From contig NC_060254.1 in assembly GCF_921293095.1 (NCBI RefSeq), positions 62,170,069 to 62,234,068 of the forward strand: DNA of 64,000 nucleotides, in the 5' to 3' direction. The translations under genes were made by a program, and so were the position numbers. Each line of letters opens with the position of its first letter. The first letter of the stretch is position 1. Below the pieces are notes generated by a model. That model ran no database searches, was not told where the DNA came from, and saw nothing but the letters and a program-made list of their open reading frames with translations. Below, piece by piece: positions 21,091-35,335 of this stretch. The DNA is from Ischnura elegans. Lineage: Eukaryota; Arthropoda; Insecta; Odonata; Coenagrionidae.

Positions 21091-24000
21091 CAGATGAAAA
21101 AGTCACGCCTTTCTTAATGAAATATGCTGCCCTAAAATAATTTCGGAGCAATATCATCACTGCATTTATGGAAGGCTACATTATAAAAGCAGCCACTCAT
21201 AGTATCGGAAAAGGAAAATAGACGAGCAAAAAAGGTGAAGTCCCCTCCGAATCCGGTTGGCAAAGGAAACGGATAGGCACGACAGGGCGCTGAACTCCGA
21301 TATCGACTCCTATTTCTTCCACAAGGTAATTTGCACGACCTCTGGAGGTCAGGTTGTGGAAATGTCAAGCATTTTGAAAGATCTTCCGGGAGAGGCAGAA
21401 AAAAGACGAAAGACCAAGAGATAAGGGTGACGAGAAACTAGACGATAAAAGCTAACAAGATCTATCTAAGAATATGCATCCGAGTCTTTTATCGAGATAC
21501 GATCAGCTGACTCGACGAAATTATCAATGGCCAATTACATACAGATGAAGAGTGCGGCCTATGCATATTATGGAGAAATCAGAGCTTGCTCGACCTAATC
21601 TCTCATTAAGCGTATTTATAACACACCAGCAAATACAACTTTCAAGTCAAATTCATATCCGAATAAAGAGGATAGCTGCAAAAATTCATCAACCGAAATG
21701 GATAAGTCATGCGGACGAGCAGTCCAACGGAGGAAAACTTGGTAAAGGCCGCCCGCGGAAATAGCTTGCTTTATCAGTACCAAAAAAAAACTATGTTTAA
21801 ACGGCCAACATAAGGACAGTAAAAATTCGTTCTTCGTGCGGTGAGAAGTTATTAACGGGAATAAACACATAAAATATAGTATAATCAACAGATGAAGGGA
21901 AAATGATTTCCATTTTATCTTGTATCCATGCAAACGAAAATTAAAACTGTATTTTGCATCCCAATTCGAGCGAAAAATGATTTTTTATGAGAATCACCGA
22001 GCCTAAAACATCTTTGGGCGTATCTATTAGCATGGGGTTCACTCCAAATGATGGAGTACATCTCTTACATGAAGGAATTTTACGAGGTAGGGCATGCTTT
22101 TTCACATTACAAACATACTCGAGAAATATTCGATGAAGCTCTTCACCAAATTGGATAAATAAAAAGGACGCTAAAGGAGATCTATGGGGAAAATGAGAGG
22201 ACGATCTAAGGCAAGATCTCACTTGCAATACGATATAATAAGTGAGTATCCTCAGTGGACTTACAAAGCATAGAAATCAACGGTCTCTTCTATGCTTTGG
22301 ATCGCTATGAAATTGGCTGTTTCGTTTAGACCATACAGTTCCTCAAGTATCTTGCTTGTTTTTACAGAGAGTAGTAAATATTTGAAGTACATACCGAGAA
22401 GCTGAGGAGTCATGAGTGCTATGTTAAAACTAGCATGGCGACCATTTACGAGTCAATAATTTACCAAGGATCTCTTGAACAACTCAAATTCAAGTATATC
22501 ATGTCAAAAATATTTCAACATACCCAAAATTAATATCGAATCCCATTAATAGTTCTGACTTATGGAAAATACATATAAACATAATTTATCCCGGGAAATA
22601 AAATGCGTTCTAAGTACATCGATTTTTTAGCCCAAGATGTGCAATAGGTAGTAGAGGCCTATTCCAATTTCTCACCCTACACTTTAAAAGCCAAATACCA
22701 GGAAAAACGTAGTATCAGCATAGTTTGCATGCTATGTCATCTTATATTTACGGTGCATAAACATTAATTATACGTAATGAAGGCATTGAGAAGTGAAATT
22801 TACATAAAGCAACAAACTTCCATCATAGGGATGAGTGGCAAAGTTGCCATGCACGGAAATATGGGTGTAAACTGGATTAACTTCAAATGTACACTTCACA
22901 ATTTTAAGTTTCCAATGATTATGCAAGAGATTTTTGGCAGTAAAACTAATTAGATGAAAATCTTTCCTAAGTTACCAAGATACCAACAATGGGAACGCTA
23001 CTTCCCCCTTTCCCAATCAAAGTATAAAATCAGCAAGAGGACGTTAAGATGATTGCAACAGGAGTTTCACTGTGATTAACACAAAATAATATGGAAAAAA
23101 TGTATAACCGTCATCTTTACACACATTCTAATCAATAATTCAGGAGTGGTATTATCAACGGCAGCAAGTTGGCAAGATGACAATTCTAACCACCCTACCC
23201 TACGTACCGTTATCACATTCGTACCCAAACAACTGAGACGAGAAAGATACAATCTTTTCATGCTCAGGCATGAGTAACCAATCACACAAGGAATCGATGC
23301 AATGAATAGTTTTGACTCTCTAACGTAAAAAAATGAAGTATATGCCATCAACAAGGGCCACTCGAAAACGTAATTTAAACTGCACATAAGGTTAAATTAA
23401 ATTTCAATAAATTGGAGACAACTCCTGTCATTGATTAAGGTATTTGAACTAATAAAACCACCTTTAAATATACGGCAACACTAATCAGAGCATGAAAACA
23501 TAACTTTTTTGATCTTCAATACATAGGTGAAAAGGTAATACCGCCAAATCCAACGCGAGGTATATATGTTATTGAGGAAGGAACAGGATGAATACGACGA
23601 ATATGGACCGAGAAAGGCCGGAAAAGGAAAATTAAAAGTCCACAACGTTAGCAGTTCTCATTTCCAAGATTCCCACGCTATCTGTGCCCGCCACACCCAA
23701 ACTCATAGAGCTACACGCGGCCCGCGCACAGCTCGGCCGTTCCCTTGGCAACCGAGGAAAGTAAGTTAGGTGAGCCTCTTCGGATTCACCTCCCACAGGA
23801 ATCCATCGCCTACTGCCGCAAAACATAATGCCCAAACTTTGGGGTAATATTCTACCAAGATGACGAACACTTTTACCCGGGAAAGATATAATTCATTTTT
23901 ATTTTTCAATTAGTTTTAACTCACCAAAAGTAAACATTCGGACAACAAATTCTAATTACGTTTTCTTGCTAAAACATAGCGCAGCAGGCATGAAAACGAT

Positions 24001-24151
24001 TCAAACATCCATATTTATAGCTAACTGCGCGAATTAGCGTGGGGTTTGGTCGATTCTGAATTAACGTGAAAATTAGAGTGAAACTATGGAATGCGCAGTA
24101 TTATTTTCACTTTATACCGTGCGCTTTTCAATATTGTTTTTTATTTATAAG
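21091..24151. other. Intergenic AT-rich DNA
   Basis: About 3 kb with no supported gene. Small open frames (21616-21933, 21941-22228, 23076-23387 on minus) show no recognisable domain or codon signal. Confidence 0.5.
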
Positions 24152-24360
24152 CAGTGGCGTAAACATGGGGGGATGAGGGGATAGATAGTCCCCCAAAGCC
24201 ACAGAAAAATAAAAAAAATTATTGAAAACTATTGTCTAGTTTTTACATATAATTAATGTTTCTGCCTCAAGTTAAAGATCATTCATTAATATCATGGCAG
24301 TGAGTCATCTGAATCATTGAGATGAGCCATTTTTTTCAAAATTTTCCCGAACCCCAAATG
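24152..24360 (-). mobile_element. hAT-type MITE copy, inverted and truncated
   Basis: Starts CAGTGGCGTAAACATGG and aligns to the reverse complement of the MITE at 12326-12598. Shared landmarks are GGGGATAGAT, CTATTGTCTAGTTTT and AAATTTTCCCG. It lacks a matching terminal repeat on its right side, so no target duplication is visible. Confidence 0.7.
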
Positions 24361-27229
24361 AAAATACAAACAATAATCACCTTAAAAGATACGGTGCTTA
24401 AAAGATGCTCGTTTAGTTTTTTAGTTTTAGCTCGTATACGTTTAGAACATATAATTTGGTACCATGTTTCTATTTGGTAAGGGTATTTTTCTTTTACTTA
24501 AATTGATCTTTTGCTTCAACTCAGCATAGTTATCTTGGATCCCTGAATCCCTGAAGTTTGAAGAAGAATGATAGATATTGTCCAGTTCACGCATTTTTTC
24601 TATGAAAACCCCGAAACTGTGAAGCTTACTTTTTTCATTGGTCTTAATTTCTATTCATTGCAATTTCTTTTCTAAAACCCTGTTTTAAAGACGAAATGAA
24701 ATTCATCGAGATGCGACGAAAAGTCAGTAAGAGCGAACGAGGTCAACTTTTTCCGAATAAATTGCGTGGAACAGGATATTAAATGACACACAAAGGTATC
24801 GTAATGTCGACTAAATTTAATTTCATTAACTTCTACTACCCGTGTTTCGATTGGCTGATATATGTGATGATAAAAATATCAAAATACGTATATGAACATA
24901 TATATCTGCCCCACAAGGATCCACCGCGCCCACTAAAGCACCACCAATCCCGTTTTTCCTCCCTTTATCTTTACCCTTTCCCTTGCACCATTCCTTCTTC
25001 CCTAACATTTGTTCTTCTTCTCACTTGAGAAAGATGGGCTGGGTCCCATCGAAAATTCAAAGTAACTATTCCCCGCAAGTTCCCTCCTATTATGTTTCCT
25101 TCATTTTTTTCTGTACAACTAAGTGTTTCTGTTTGCCCACCCTAGGGCAAGGAGAAATTCAATTTATTTATATAGAACGAAGCCAAATGGGCAAAACATG
25201 ACGAATAGGAAGAGGTAAAATGAAATGGGAGAGGCATAATTATCTTCTGGGCAAGAGATGAAAAGGGTGGAGAAGGAAATTTGCCACAAAACACCTTCGC
25301 CACCAAACAAACGACACAAGAATATTGAGGAAGGAACAGCCATTGGAGCGAAGCGGAATGAACAGACAGCTTGTCAACGTGAAGACCGTACCTGCTACAG
25401 GGGAGGAGGCAAAATTGTAGGAAGTAGAGAAAGGCAGATTTAGATAGATGTGTGAACACATTCTAGTTCTGGCGATATTGTGCCCAAATTTCCGACAAAG
25501 GCTACTACTTTTCAAACCTCTATTCCTCTTTATGCCAGAAAGACAGCCAATCTATGAGACAATAAACACGGCCTACAGAGGGATTTAGAGACAAAATGCA
25601 TTGTTCCCAGAATAGTGGAGACAGGAGGACAAATTTTCCGCCGCACTTTGGATATCAGTGATCCAAAAATATTCGCATGGTCCTTTTCCTGTGCAGGAAC
25701 AGAAAATGCCTAAAATTTTCATTTCTTTCTTTAATCATTTACATTTTCATTTCTTATATATTATCATTTCTATCAGACTTTCATTAATCCAAACGGCTAA
25801 AATTTGTCATTTCAGTTAATCATTTGAAAAGAATGAATATTTTAAAGAATTTTAATAAAATTTGGGATGATTAAATAACTCCAAATTTCGCGGATATAAA
25901 AAAAATTCAACGAATACTCTTACATATTTCAGATTATGCTCTCACTGCAAAGCCATATTTTAAAAAAATAACGGCCGAAAATTATTTACTTAGACTAAAT
26001 TTTAGGTTAACCCGAAAATTTTCAAATTCGAAGAGTTTCCGATTCCATTAATTAAGAGTTATCGAGGCACTAGCGAGACCGATCAAATTTAACTTCATCG
26101 ACAAAAGCATGCACAAGCATCGATGAATATGACATGATATATAAATATGATATGAAATTCAATAGAATGCATAGAAATAACATTTTTTGAAAAATCCAGT
26201 GATTCCACGAAACTGTACTTATTATATTTCATATATAAGGTCCAATTGCAATCTTGTGTAAACATAAAAATTTTACCTTAAAATCGTGAAAAAAATGAGA
26301 GTGAAAAAAGGTGAAATACCTGACTTGAAACGACTGCTTCTATTCCGCACACGAACTCGGACCTCAAATCGGATAGATGTCGCCAGTATTACTGATCTTC
26401 TCAGGAACAAGACTTTTCCATAAACTTCGGTGGAAATTGACTTCAATTCTTTTAAAATAATAAGCGCAGTGGTTAACCACCGTTGGAATTGCGAAGGGTA
26501 CATAAAAAATACGAAGTAAATCTCAGGACGGCTTAAAATTACTGATTTCCATCGTGTAGTATCACCGTCAGAAATAACACAAGGAGCAAGCCTTTATTCT
26601 ATTGCTGGCAAAGAAATATCAGGAACGCGAACCCTTAGATAAAAAGAAATACATCTTTATGATAGAGTACACGCTAATGGAATTCCAAGAGAACTAAATA
26701 AAGACATTCTTAAGATACGAAGCGAATTGTGTAGCGAATTATAAACCTAATGTAATCTACTTTTTTCCGTCCGACAACCGATTTCCGTATTTATTTGGAA
26801 AGGTAGCGTTGAATCGTTAAAGTATTAATTTTCTCCACTCTATTAGTCAATTGACGCCGGTGTTCACAAGTCAAAATAGGCTAAACAGATATATATTTTC
26901 AAAAGTCAATAGCTAATTTCACATTTTCTCGCAGTATACATACCATACACTTTCAGTCCCACCTTAACTATTCCGTACATTTTTTTTACTGCAGGGAAGA
27001 GGGAGGGAAGGGGGGTGGAGTATTGTGGAGCATTTGATACAATGTACGTGAAACGAAACTCAATGCACTTTACATTAGGGACGAGGGACATAAGGCACTG
27101 GAGGAGGATTAGCACTTGGTTTAGGGAGACGCGGAAGTGTTTTGGTCAAGGTTGATGCATAATATTGTCCTGAGTCCCTCCTGCGACGTGATGTCATTCA
27201 ATAATGACGTAGACCATAGTGAACGTACG
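24361..27229. other. Intergenic AT-rich DNA
   Basis: No supported gene. 25142-25515 has overlapping frames on both strands without domain features, and 26990-27040 is G/A-rich. Confidence 0.5.
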
Positions 27230-27516
27230 GCACATTTAGCCGGTTCCGTAGGATAATTTTCTATGGAGAGGGCTTTACAAAACATTTTCGGATTTTATTT
27301 CCTTACGGTAAAAATTGTCCATGGAATTTTTTTTGCAATTCCGCTTAACCAAGAAACACGTGCCCGGGAATCGATTCCGTTTCCGCGTTTGACAGTTTCC
27401 GTTTAACAGAGGGCACCAATGCACGTAAAACCCTATTGTGACCGCCAGGACCAACAAACTTTTCCGGGTGAGACAGGTTTCCGCTTAACTCAGGTTCCGC
27501 TAAAGGCAGGTTTCAC
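27230..27516. mobile_element. Probable pogo/Tigger-like fragment
   Basis: The right end, read on the minus strand, is CAGTGAAACCTGCC followed by TTAGCGGAACCTGAGTTAAGCGG. This repeats the 'no gaps in GG' style of pogo-type ends. Related phrases (CGCTTAACC, TCCGTTTAACAG) recur internally. The left end was not found, so the boundary is approximate. Confidence 0.45.
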
Positions 27517-27837
27517 TGTATTACGTGAGGTGCTGTGAAGATGAGTTTATACGGCACACTCTTTACATGAGGCACTGGCTGCCTTGTTGTCCGGCCATCC
27601 CGAACGATCAAATTTTTAAAAAATCGCGGGTGCAAATGGTTAAAAGGAGTAATGGCATCGATTCAAACGTGCCCGGAGAACTCGTAACGATAAACACTTT
27701 CAATGAGACCCGTCTCTCCAGCCCTTTAATTAGTTGTCCTTTAAACATGTTTACTTCAGCCAACCTGTCTCACGATGCACGTGACTGCTTGAAATGACTC
27801 AATCGATGAAACCTCTCACAAATGCAAATGACACTAC
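27517..27837. other. Intergenic, nothing recognised
   Basis: No domain-bearing frame or bounded repeat. Confidence 0.4.
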
Positions 27838-27955
27838 CCTTAGTATCAGCCACCTCCAACCGATACCGTCAGAGACACTCAATGAACCTAAGGCCACTCG
27901 ACTTTTGTAAGGCTTACACAACAATCTCACGGAATATATTGAATGAACGCTTAAG
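27838..27955 (+). repeat. Diverged direct repeat, copy 1
   Basis: Shares GCCACCTC, CGTCAGAGACACTCA, CCACTCGACTTTT and GGCTTACACAACAATCTCAC with 28395-28500 in the same order. The function is unknown. Confidence 0.65.
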
Positions 27956-28394
27956 CAAAATGTATTATTTGCATCGAACACCGAGGGGCAGAAAATTTAG
28001 ACGTAAAATCGATTACCTAGGACTTTCAATACGAAAAGATCGACACTGTAGTCATTCATGAGGAATTAAGGCCGTTCAGCCCCGAAGAACAAGGCTTCAA
28101 TGAGCACTTATAGTAGGGAAACCTCTCACGGGATAAACGAGATGGATGATCCACTTGAAGACCCGTCTCTTGAAATCCTATTTGCCAGCCACATAGGATT
28201 TCCTGTTTAAGCTTAGAAGCTCTGTAAAAAACCAGCTCCATCTCGATTACCACGAGGGGATTGTGCTCAACCGACATGTTATTAAATCTTTAGCTCTCAA
28301 TTACTTAAGCTATAACAATTGCCCTCGCTTAGGGTGGTTCATTTACTTAAAAGGACGAGTTAATTTTTCTTGTTTCTTTTTTCTAGTAGAAAGG

Positions 28395-28500
28395 GCCACC
28401 TCAGAACCGTTATCGTCAGAGAGGCACTCACTAAACCTCATACCACTCGACTTTTCTACGGCTTGCACAAAAATCTCACAAATCCCAAAAGCAAATTTCA
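28395..28500 (+). repeat. Diverged direct repeat, copy 2
   Basis: Matches 27838-27955 in order (CGTCAGAGAGGCACTCA, CCACTCGACTTTT, GGCTTGCACAAAAATCTCAC). The offset of about 555 bp suggests an old local duplication. Confidence 0.65.
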
Positions 28501-28560
28501 AAAGCAGTTTTTTCACAAAATTTGACCCTTCAGAGTCGCGTTTGATGATTTAAGCCTCAT

Positions 28561-31559
28561 TTAATCAAATATTCATGGTGTTAAATAGCTAAATTTATAT
28601 ACAAACTTTTGGTTGGTAATTCCAGACTAAGGTGATGGTACCATGCATCATTTATAAACGAGGTAAAGACGTACTATCTTTCTATAAATCACATATACAA
28701 AACACCTTCAAAACCTTTCCTGGTTGTATTTGAGTTCCATTGATGGTTATTACAAAAGATCCCAGGACTAAATAATTTGTGTCCTAAACAACTCCAATTA
28801 ATTTCTCCTTTAGTAATTAATTGAAATCGAGAACACAAAATAACCATTAAAACTATTACCGAGATTGATATTTTGAATGATGGATTTGGCTAACAATAAG
28901 AAATTTGTCAATACGGCCTTTTGAATTAAAATTCCCCTTCACTGCTGCATTTTTTTCAACATTTCTGCACATCCTTGCCTTATAACTCAACACATTAGGT
29001 ATGGTGAAGAAAAAGGCAGTGTGCAGCAACCGAACTTCTAGAGTAACGTTTTCCTGCAGCATGAATCAAAATACCATCCCATATCCCTTCGATTGAATTC
29101 CTTCCGCAAATGGATTTGACTCGTAAAATCGAGGCCGACCGCGGCCTTAGATCCATCAATTTTGGCGTCCCTTAATAAATAGACCGAATAGTCGAACATC
29201 CCAATATTTGAAACACGTAAATACGTAACTGATGCCTTTCGCTTATTTTCATATTTGTAACCTTCAATTTGTAATAACACATAAAGACGGAAATAAATTG
29301 CAGGCCCACACGGGGTTAGGCGGAAATCTAGTAAATGCGATAGTGGTTGGCGTAACATGGTGAAACTCCTTCATGATACACAAAGGTTAAGAAAAAGGCT
29401 TCGCTGTTTCACAAAATATCAAAAAATCTAGTAGTTCCAGCGTCAACACATTACCAACACTGACTTGGAAGAATGAAGTTATATCAAGAAAATTCGAAAA
29501 AAAACACAAAAAATTGAGCGAATTCTAAACTATATTTAAGCGGAACATTTAAATTCACATTTTAACACGTAGTTTAAAAACCCAATGATTTACCGAATCC
29601 AATTCATACCAGCGCATGAACTTATTCCCGTCCCTTGAACTTTAACTTGCATGATCAACTGAAAAACTATTGATTTTAATTCATACTACTGCTAACCATC
29701 CATTAAAATTGATGCTGGATTGAAAAAAGCATCAAACAAAGAAAATAGAGTTACTACTTCATGGTTTCCAGATTAGCATTAATAGAGATAATTCAAAATT
29801 GAATGAGTACTTTAAACTTCATCTAAGCGAGACTAACTACGGAAAATAAAAATCTCTTAAGTTCCCCGACGTGGAGCACTCAACTCCACTCTATTGCGAC
29901 TCTGCGCGTTTAAAAAGAAGTAAATGAAAATTAGACGCCTATACCATTAGGAAACAAATAAAAAATAACAAGGGATTAATAAAAATTAAAAAAATGAGGA
30001 GGGTATCGAAATAAGTGCATTCCTCTCAATAAATACCAAGAAAAGTCATTAAAACATTAGTACTAAAAAACAATAAACACCGCATTCTCCGCTAACGCTT
30101 GATTCTATGGGTATCTATGCCTACGCACTAGTAGATATGAACTATGAAGAAGTATGAACACTGCACATAGCACTAAAATATACAAGCAATGAACAATATT
30201 AGTTAGATGCTGATAAAGTTTGTAGCCAAAGAATCGTACCACCATACCAACCAATGAGTGGTAAAGGATGTAAGGGCATTATAATAAAATATATCAGGTA
30301 TGATTACAAAAGGAGAATATAAAATTCAATGTTTGTTGAGACAGCCGAAATGGATCTATCGGAGGGAGGATACTTCGCATGTTTTAAAACGTACGTGTTA
30401 ACTCGTAAAGTAAGAATAACCACCATACTGACCGGAGTCACGTTTCACATCAATTTATGGAAGCGAAAAAATAACTGTTCCAGGCGATCATATCATTGTA
30501 TCTGAAAAGGCTGCAGAATATGTATTTAGCCTCGAAAAAATGTTGCAACTTTAAGATAATTTTGCAAAGAAAACATTATATCAGCCAAAAATAAAGACGT
30601 AAGAATACGCATAAGAAAAAGCAGTTTCTTCAAGATGCGATACTCGACGGTATGCAAAGATAGTACATAGAGAAATATGGATACTTAACCTCACATGAAT
30701 AATAGTCTCCGAAGAAAGAAATAGGTATAATTTCAGTGACCCACATTGCACAAGCTAAGGAATAATTTTTTATAATGATCACTTTCCTCCACGTGATATC
30801 CATCCCTCTCCTGGCTCCCAACTCAAGTAATCCAAAGCAGAGGGAAATACGTATTCTTCGCATAAAAAAGCTACACAAGTCACCTCGGTGATAAAATATG
30901 ACTTCCACAAGGGAACCACGGGATGGGAGTTTTTCTCAACCCTCAAACAATTCAGAATTCATTAAATTATTTCATTCTCGCTTAATGTTTTTAATAAACC
31001 TTCACGTAATTTAGTGTACAACATTTAATAAATTAAACACTTAAGAACCTTATAGAGCATTGATCGAATGATTAAACATTCAAAATACTTGGAGAAAGTC
31101 AATGGGCATTTTTCACCCAATTTTTGTTTATGGTGTTTTTATAAGCATGTTTTCAGCTATGGATAAGTATGTGGGGCAAAATATGCAATGCAATCAACGA
31201 ATTTTGAGTGAATACCTCCGCAGGTCATAATTGTTAAAAACAGCGTTCAGTCCTATATGATTTGAATAACATTGGCGATCACAGGAAAATCCAAGGGGCC
31301 GGGAACTCACCTCGTTATAGGCAGGATTTCGTTACATGCGTTATCCTCTTAAGTGAGTTTTACTGCACATATAAATGTTAACAAGGATTTACGCTATTTT
31401 CCTGAAAATGTCGATATGATAGAGTAAGTTTTGAACCAGTAATGAGAGGAAAAAATACGACCTGTCGTACGGAAGTGACTCGTCTTCTTAAATGCTCTAA
31501 ATTGCACCCAGACGATGAGAAATAACTTTCCTTCGACGCGGTCACACCAAGAGAGGAGA
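28561..31559. other. Intergenic AT-rich DNA
   Basis: No supported gene. At 31285-31372 the minus strand reads CAGTAAAACTCACTTAAGAGG and CCTATAACGAGGTGAG, which may be a decayed pogo-type end; its partner was not found. Confidence 0.45.
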
Positions 31560-32210
31560 GAGCGAGACCGTAACCATATAGCTCGGAAGAAGCAGGTTGC
31601 GGGGGACTTGAGCTGTGTCGAGCTCCATGGCGAGACGACTAGAGGTCGGGACCGAAGGTCTTACGGTGGTGGTAACTGACGCGTGCAAGAGACGAGGAGA
31701 GGAGAATGCTGGGAAGTGTGAGAGACTTTATTTAGGAGTGAGGCCGGAGGGAGTGGAGCGTCGGGATATGAATGGCATGGTGATACAGCGCACGAGAGAT
31801 GTAAAACCGGCAAGTGTGAGAATCCGAGCTAACCTCAACCCGTTGCTCTCCAGTCGTGTGTCGTGCTTTAAAAAAAATAAACGAGTAGAAAAAAAGCACC
31901 CTCTTACGCACGAGGTAGACCTCTAAATAAATTTTTTTAAACATGTGCCTCGGTTCGCTTGAAAAACAAGATTCATTTAATCCTCCACTCCTCGTTCCTT
32001 GCCCCACCAAAGCGAGCCATCAACACTGCGTTCCGCGAGAAGAATTGAGGCCGCAGGCTAGGCGAAAAAAATTGGTAGCCGAGAAAGAAAAAAAGATGGG
32101 AACCACTAAGACGAGAGCACATTCTTAAGAGTTTCGATCCCCGCGATTTCAATGTTCCAACAGTGTTTGAGCGCCCAATTCCCCGAGCCCGACTCGTCCC
32201 ATCAAGCACA
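31560..32210. other. GC-richer segment, no gene recognised
   Basis: Less AT-rich than its surroundings, with open frames on both strands (31615-31926 plus, 31732-32209 minus) that lack domain features. A promoter-proximal island cannot be excluded. Confidence 0.4.
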
Positions 32211-32894
32211 TTAATGAAATTGAGAGAGAAAACATTTTATTTCCTAATCCCAACACAGAATATTGATCAAAGATTTGTCACATACTCGGAGGCCACTCAG
32301 CCTCATATGATCACGCTATAAATTTACTAGTGAATAATCGTCCGTATTGTGCAAATATACCAGTATTTAGCGGACCATTTTTTTTAATTGATGTAATCAT
32401 AACAAGAAAAGATAAGTGATACAAGCAGATAAAGACAATTTATGAATTATAATTGAAACAAAACTTTACCGACAAAATGCCATGGGTACATTGAATTAAA
32501 TTACATTCATTTCATACAAATATATTAACTAATACAGATACATAGTTTTGCGCTAATATAACGAACATACAATTAAATTACATTTATTGTATGTTCGTAA
32601 GGCCAGAACAGGTATTTTTTTTTTAATTGCAGAGAGGGGTATGATAATTCTTGAGGAGGGAAAGCGAATACAATGGAAATAAAAAATGAGGCCTAGAAAA
32701 GGGCAACTGGGGGAAAAATTCAGGACTCGACTCATCAAATTATCCACAACGGTCATTCTTGTACAGCTACTACAGAAAGACTGAATTAATTAACGAGGTT
32801 TACGTTTTTTTATTGGACAGTACCCACTGTGAAGTAACAAGGAGAACAAAGGAGACATAATATTCCTCCGTTTTCATTAGAATTACCAAGAAAA
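32211..32894. other. Intergenic AT-rich DNA
   Basis: No gene seen. TTATTGTATGTTCGT near 32585 partly mirrors ACGAACATACAATTAAATT at 32560, a small imperfect hairpin. Confidence 0.45.
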
Positions 32895-33300
32895 TGAGTC
32901 GAGCACGGACGATTTCGGAGTGCTTAAAAAAAATAAGCGTTATTATATTGTCAGGCATCTCATTTATAAAGAATATTTACATTTGCATTATAAAATATCA
33001 ACAAATTTAGTAAAGCACGCAAACAAGTGAAACGGAGTATTTTATACGTACATGCAAGACTTTCAGGCAACATGTCCGTAATACAGCATTCATTTAATTG
33101 ATACACTGCTCTCATGACTTTATAATACCCCGGAATAAATAGGAAACTTATCTTAGAACCTAAAATCTTAAGAGAGACAAGAAAGTGAGAAATTGATGAG
33201 GTAAGCCAAAGATTAATTTAAACCAAAGAAAAATATTCAAACCAAAAAGTAACACGCTACAAAATTATATACTCCATACTTAATTACATTACGTATGCTA
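32895..33300 (+). repeat. Old tandem duplication, unit 1 (first block)
   Basis: Aligns with 34903-35400. Shared landmarks are GCTTAAAAAAA, CAACAAATTTA, AAGTGAAACGGAGTATTTT, ACAGCATTCATTT, CTCTCATGAC and CCAAACCAAACAG-type sequence. Both copies are non-coding and diverged, with small indels. Confidence 0.75.
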
Positions 33301-34257
33301 TAGGTACAAAAATTTTAAAGAGCCAGTTAAGTAAAACACACCTGCGCTTATAAAGAAAGGAGGACGTTATTTAACTGCAACACGAAGGATACAAAAAAAG
33401 TATAATCGAACCCCATAAAACCTCATATCTCACACAGCTACGTCCATTCTACCGCCATTATGTACTCAATCATATAAAATTTTCTATGAATGACGAAATT
33501 AGTGGGTAGTTCTGAGCTGTTAAATTATACTAAGATATAATGTTATTTCTTACGGCGTTAGGTACAATTAAGCTTCTTTTTGTAGCGAATAACAAGTCAA
33601 TTCTAAACCAGATTCGTAACTGCTACAGGATATAAAACAGAGATGAAAATGACTACGTTGAGTACGACAAAATTGCAGAGGAAAAAAGAATACCGCATCA
33701 CAAAAATGGCTTCCAATGATGACGCAACTATGCCGATCACAAGGAAATATCATATCCCGTTTCATAGGTTTACTGACATGGATATCCGAGCAGGATAAAA
33801 CCTCGATGGAACAACGGGCAGCTTAAATTTCTCATAAAAAAATAAATAAAATCAAATGCACGCAAAATAAAATCACATGGAGTAGACGTTGAAGCGAAAA
33901 AAAAGAAAACTTAAGTATCACCCTGGGAATATTAATAATTACTCCCCCTTTAAAATTGAGAAAATAATAAAATCCAGAGAATGCACGGCGAAACACACCG
34001 CCGACGGCTTACGGAAACACCGGAAATGCAATTCTTACCGAGAGATGCTTTTCCGCGAGAAGCCCTGCCGAGGGCTTATGAAAAATTAAAGAGCGCACCG
34101 AACCTTAATCCTTGCCCGCGAAGCCCCCTCCTCTCTCCGAAATAAAAGAAAAAAAGACGTGGAGGATATTAAAGTAAAAGAAAGCGTAAAAATTTAAGAG
34201 AAGATTGCAAGGGAGGAAAAGCAGGGGGGGGGGGGGTAGGGAAATCCCTTATGCTCC
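33301..34257. other. Intergenic, present only in unit 1 of the duplication
   Basis: About 950 bp lacking a counterpart between the two matching blocks of unit 2. It was either inserted in unit 1 or deleted from unit 2. There is no gene. A G11 run lies near 34226-34237. Confidence 0.45.
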
Positions 34258-34380
34258 CCCCGCCATACGTGGAGGCAGTCATTCCCGAGCCATAACCGAG
34301 TGCTCTTTTAACCACCACTTCCCTACAAACCCGTACCTGCACCCCTACCGCTCCCAGGATCTACATACTACCCCGCAAGC
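34258..34380 (+). repeat. Old tandem duplication, unit 1 (second block)
   Basis: Matches 35404-35530: GGAGGCAGTCATTCC, GAGCCA.AACCGAG, then ACCCGTACCTGCACCCC. Confidence 0.75.
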
Positions 34381-35216
34381 CGCCTAAAAAGGCGTGTGGC
34401 AGGGGGTGTTAGGACACCAGCCGCCTACGTATAAAAAGCATATGCGCAAACATGATTACGACTAGAATTTATTACAGTCTTTTATGGTTCGCGAGAAAAA
34501 CTAAACCCCATATCTATCCGTTCGGCTAAATATCTCTCTTAATTTATCACTTCTGTTGGACGTGGAAATATAGTGGTACTCTAATATGAAGTTCACCGTA
34601 CACTCCTGAATATATTTATTCTCAATTGTTCAAGCAATCTAAGCCTTGCGCACAGCCTCTGAGTCTCTAGCGGCTCTCATCCTAATTCGCTTAACTTCTG
34701 GGTAACGCTGTCAGTACGCCCGAGGCAGTTTTTGACGAATCTCGAAGCTTACCTTTGTATTTTATTCAGTTCACGGATTAAGTCTTTCGGCACTCGATCC
34801 CGTTGGCTCGCTGCATATTCAAGGTGCGGTCGGACGAGTAAGAAATAGCATCGTTCTTTTATTTTCTCATCCGTCAACACCTCAACATACACCAACTAAA
34901 TGGGTCGAACATAGACGATTTTTAGGGGCTTAAAAAAATGCAAGCGTGATTATATTGCCCGGCATCTCATACATAAAAGAGAATACTTAAATCTGCATTT
35001 AAGAAATTTCAACAAATTTATTATCAGTGAATTTAAGGAAAGCACGAAAACAAGTGAAACGGAGTATTTTTAAAGTATGAAGACTTCCAAACAAAATGTC
35101 TGCGTTACAGCATTCATTTCGGTTATAAATACTCTCATGACCTTATCATCCTCCGAAATAAACGGGAAACTTAGCCTAGTAACTAATATCTAAAGTAAGA
35201 CACGAAATAAGTAAAT

Positions 35217-35335
35217 ATTTCTCGGGTTTAGCACCGGGTCTGGTCCTCCATGTCTCCTTCCAACGTTTCAATAAGCAACTCGCCCATCGTCTTCTGGGAT
35301 TCAGGAATCCAAGACAACTATCCTGGGGTACGCAA
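35217..35335 (-). mobile_element. Solo fragment of a Penelope-like terminal repeat
   Basis: Inserted in unit 2 of the duplication. Minus-strand reading: CCCAGAAGACGATGGGCGAG, TTGCTTATTGAAACGTTGG, then GAGACATGGAGGACC. This block resembles PLE 3' terminal sequence seen widely in arthropods and parallels the motif at 17728. It has no coding part. Confidence 0.55.
35262..35296 (-). ncRNA. Hammerhead-like motif, degraded
   Basis: Minus strand: CAGAAGA (second base of CTGANGA changed), C, GATG, loop, ATT, GAAA, CGTT. It aligns base for base with the 17728-17762 motif but has lost the conserved U and part of stem II. Confidence 0.3.

Noticed and set aside
31615-32128. A possible host exon in the GC-richer segment
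   Set aside because: No domain, no consistent frame and no convincing splice sites; recorded only as a compositional feature.
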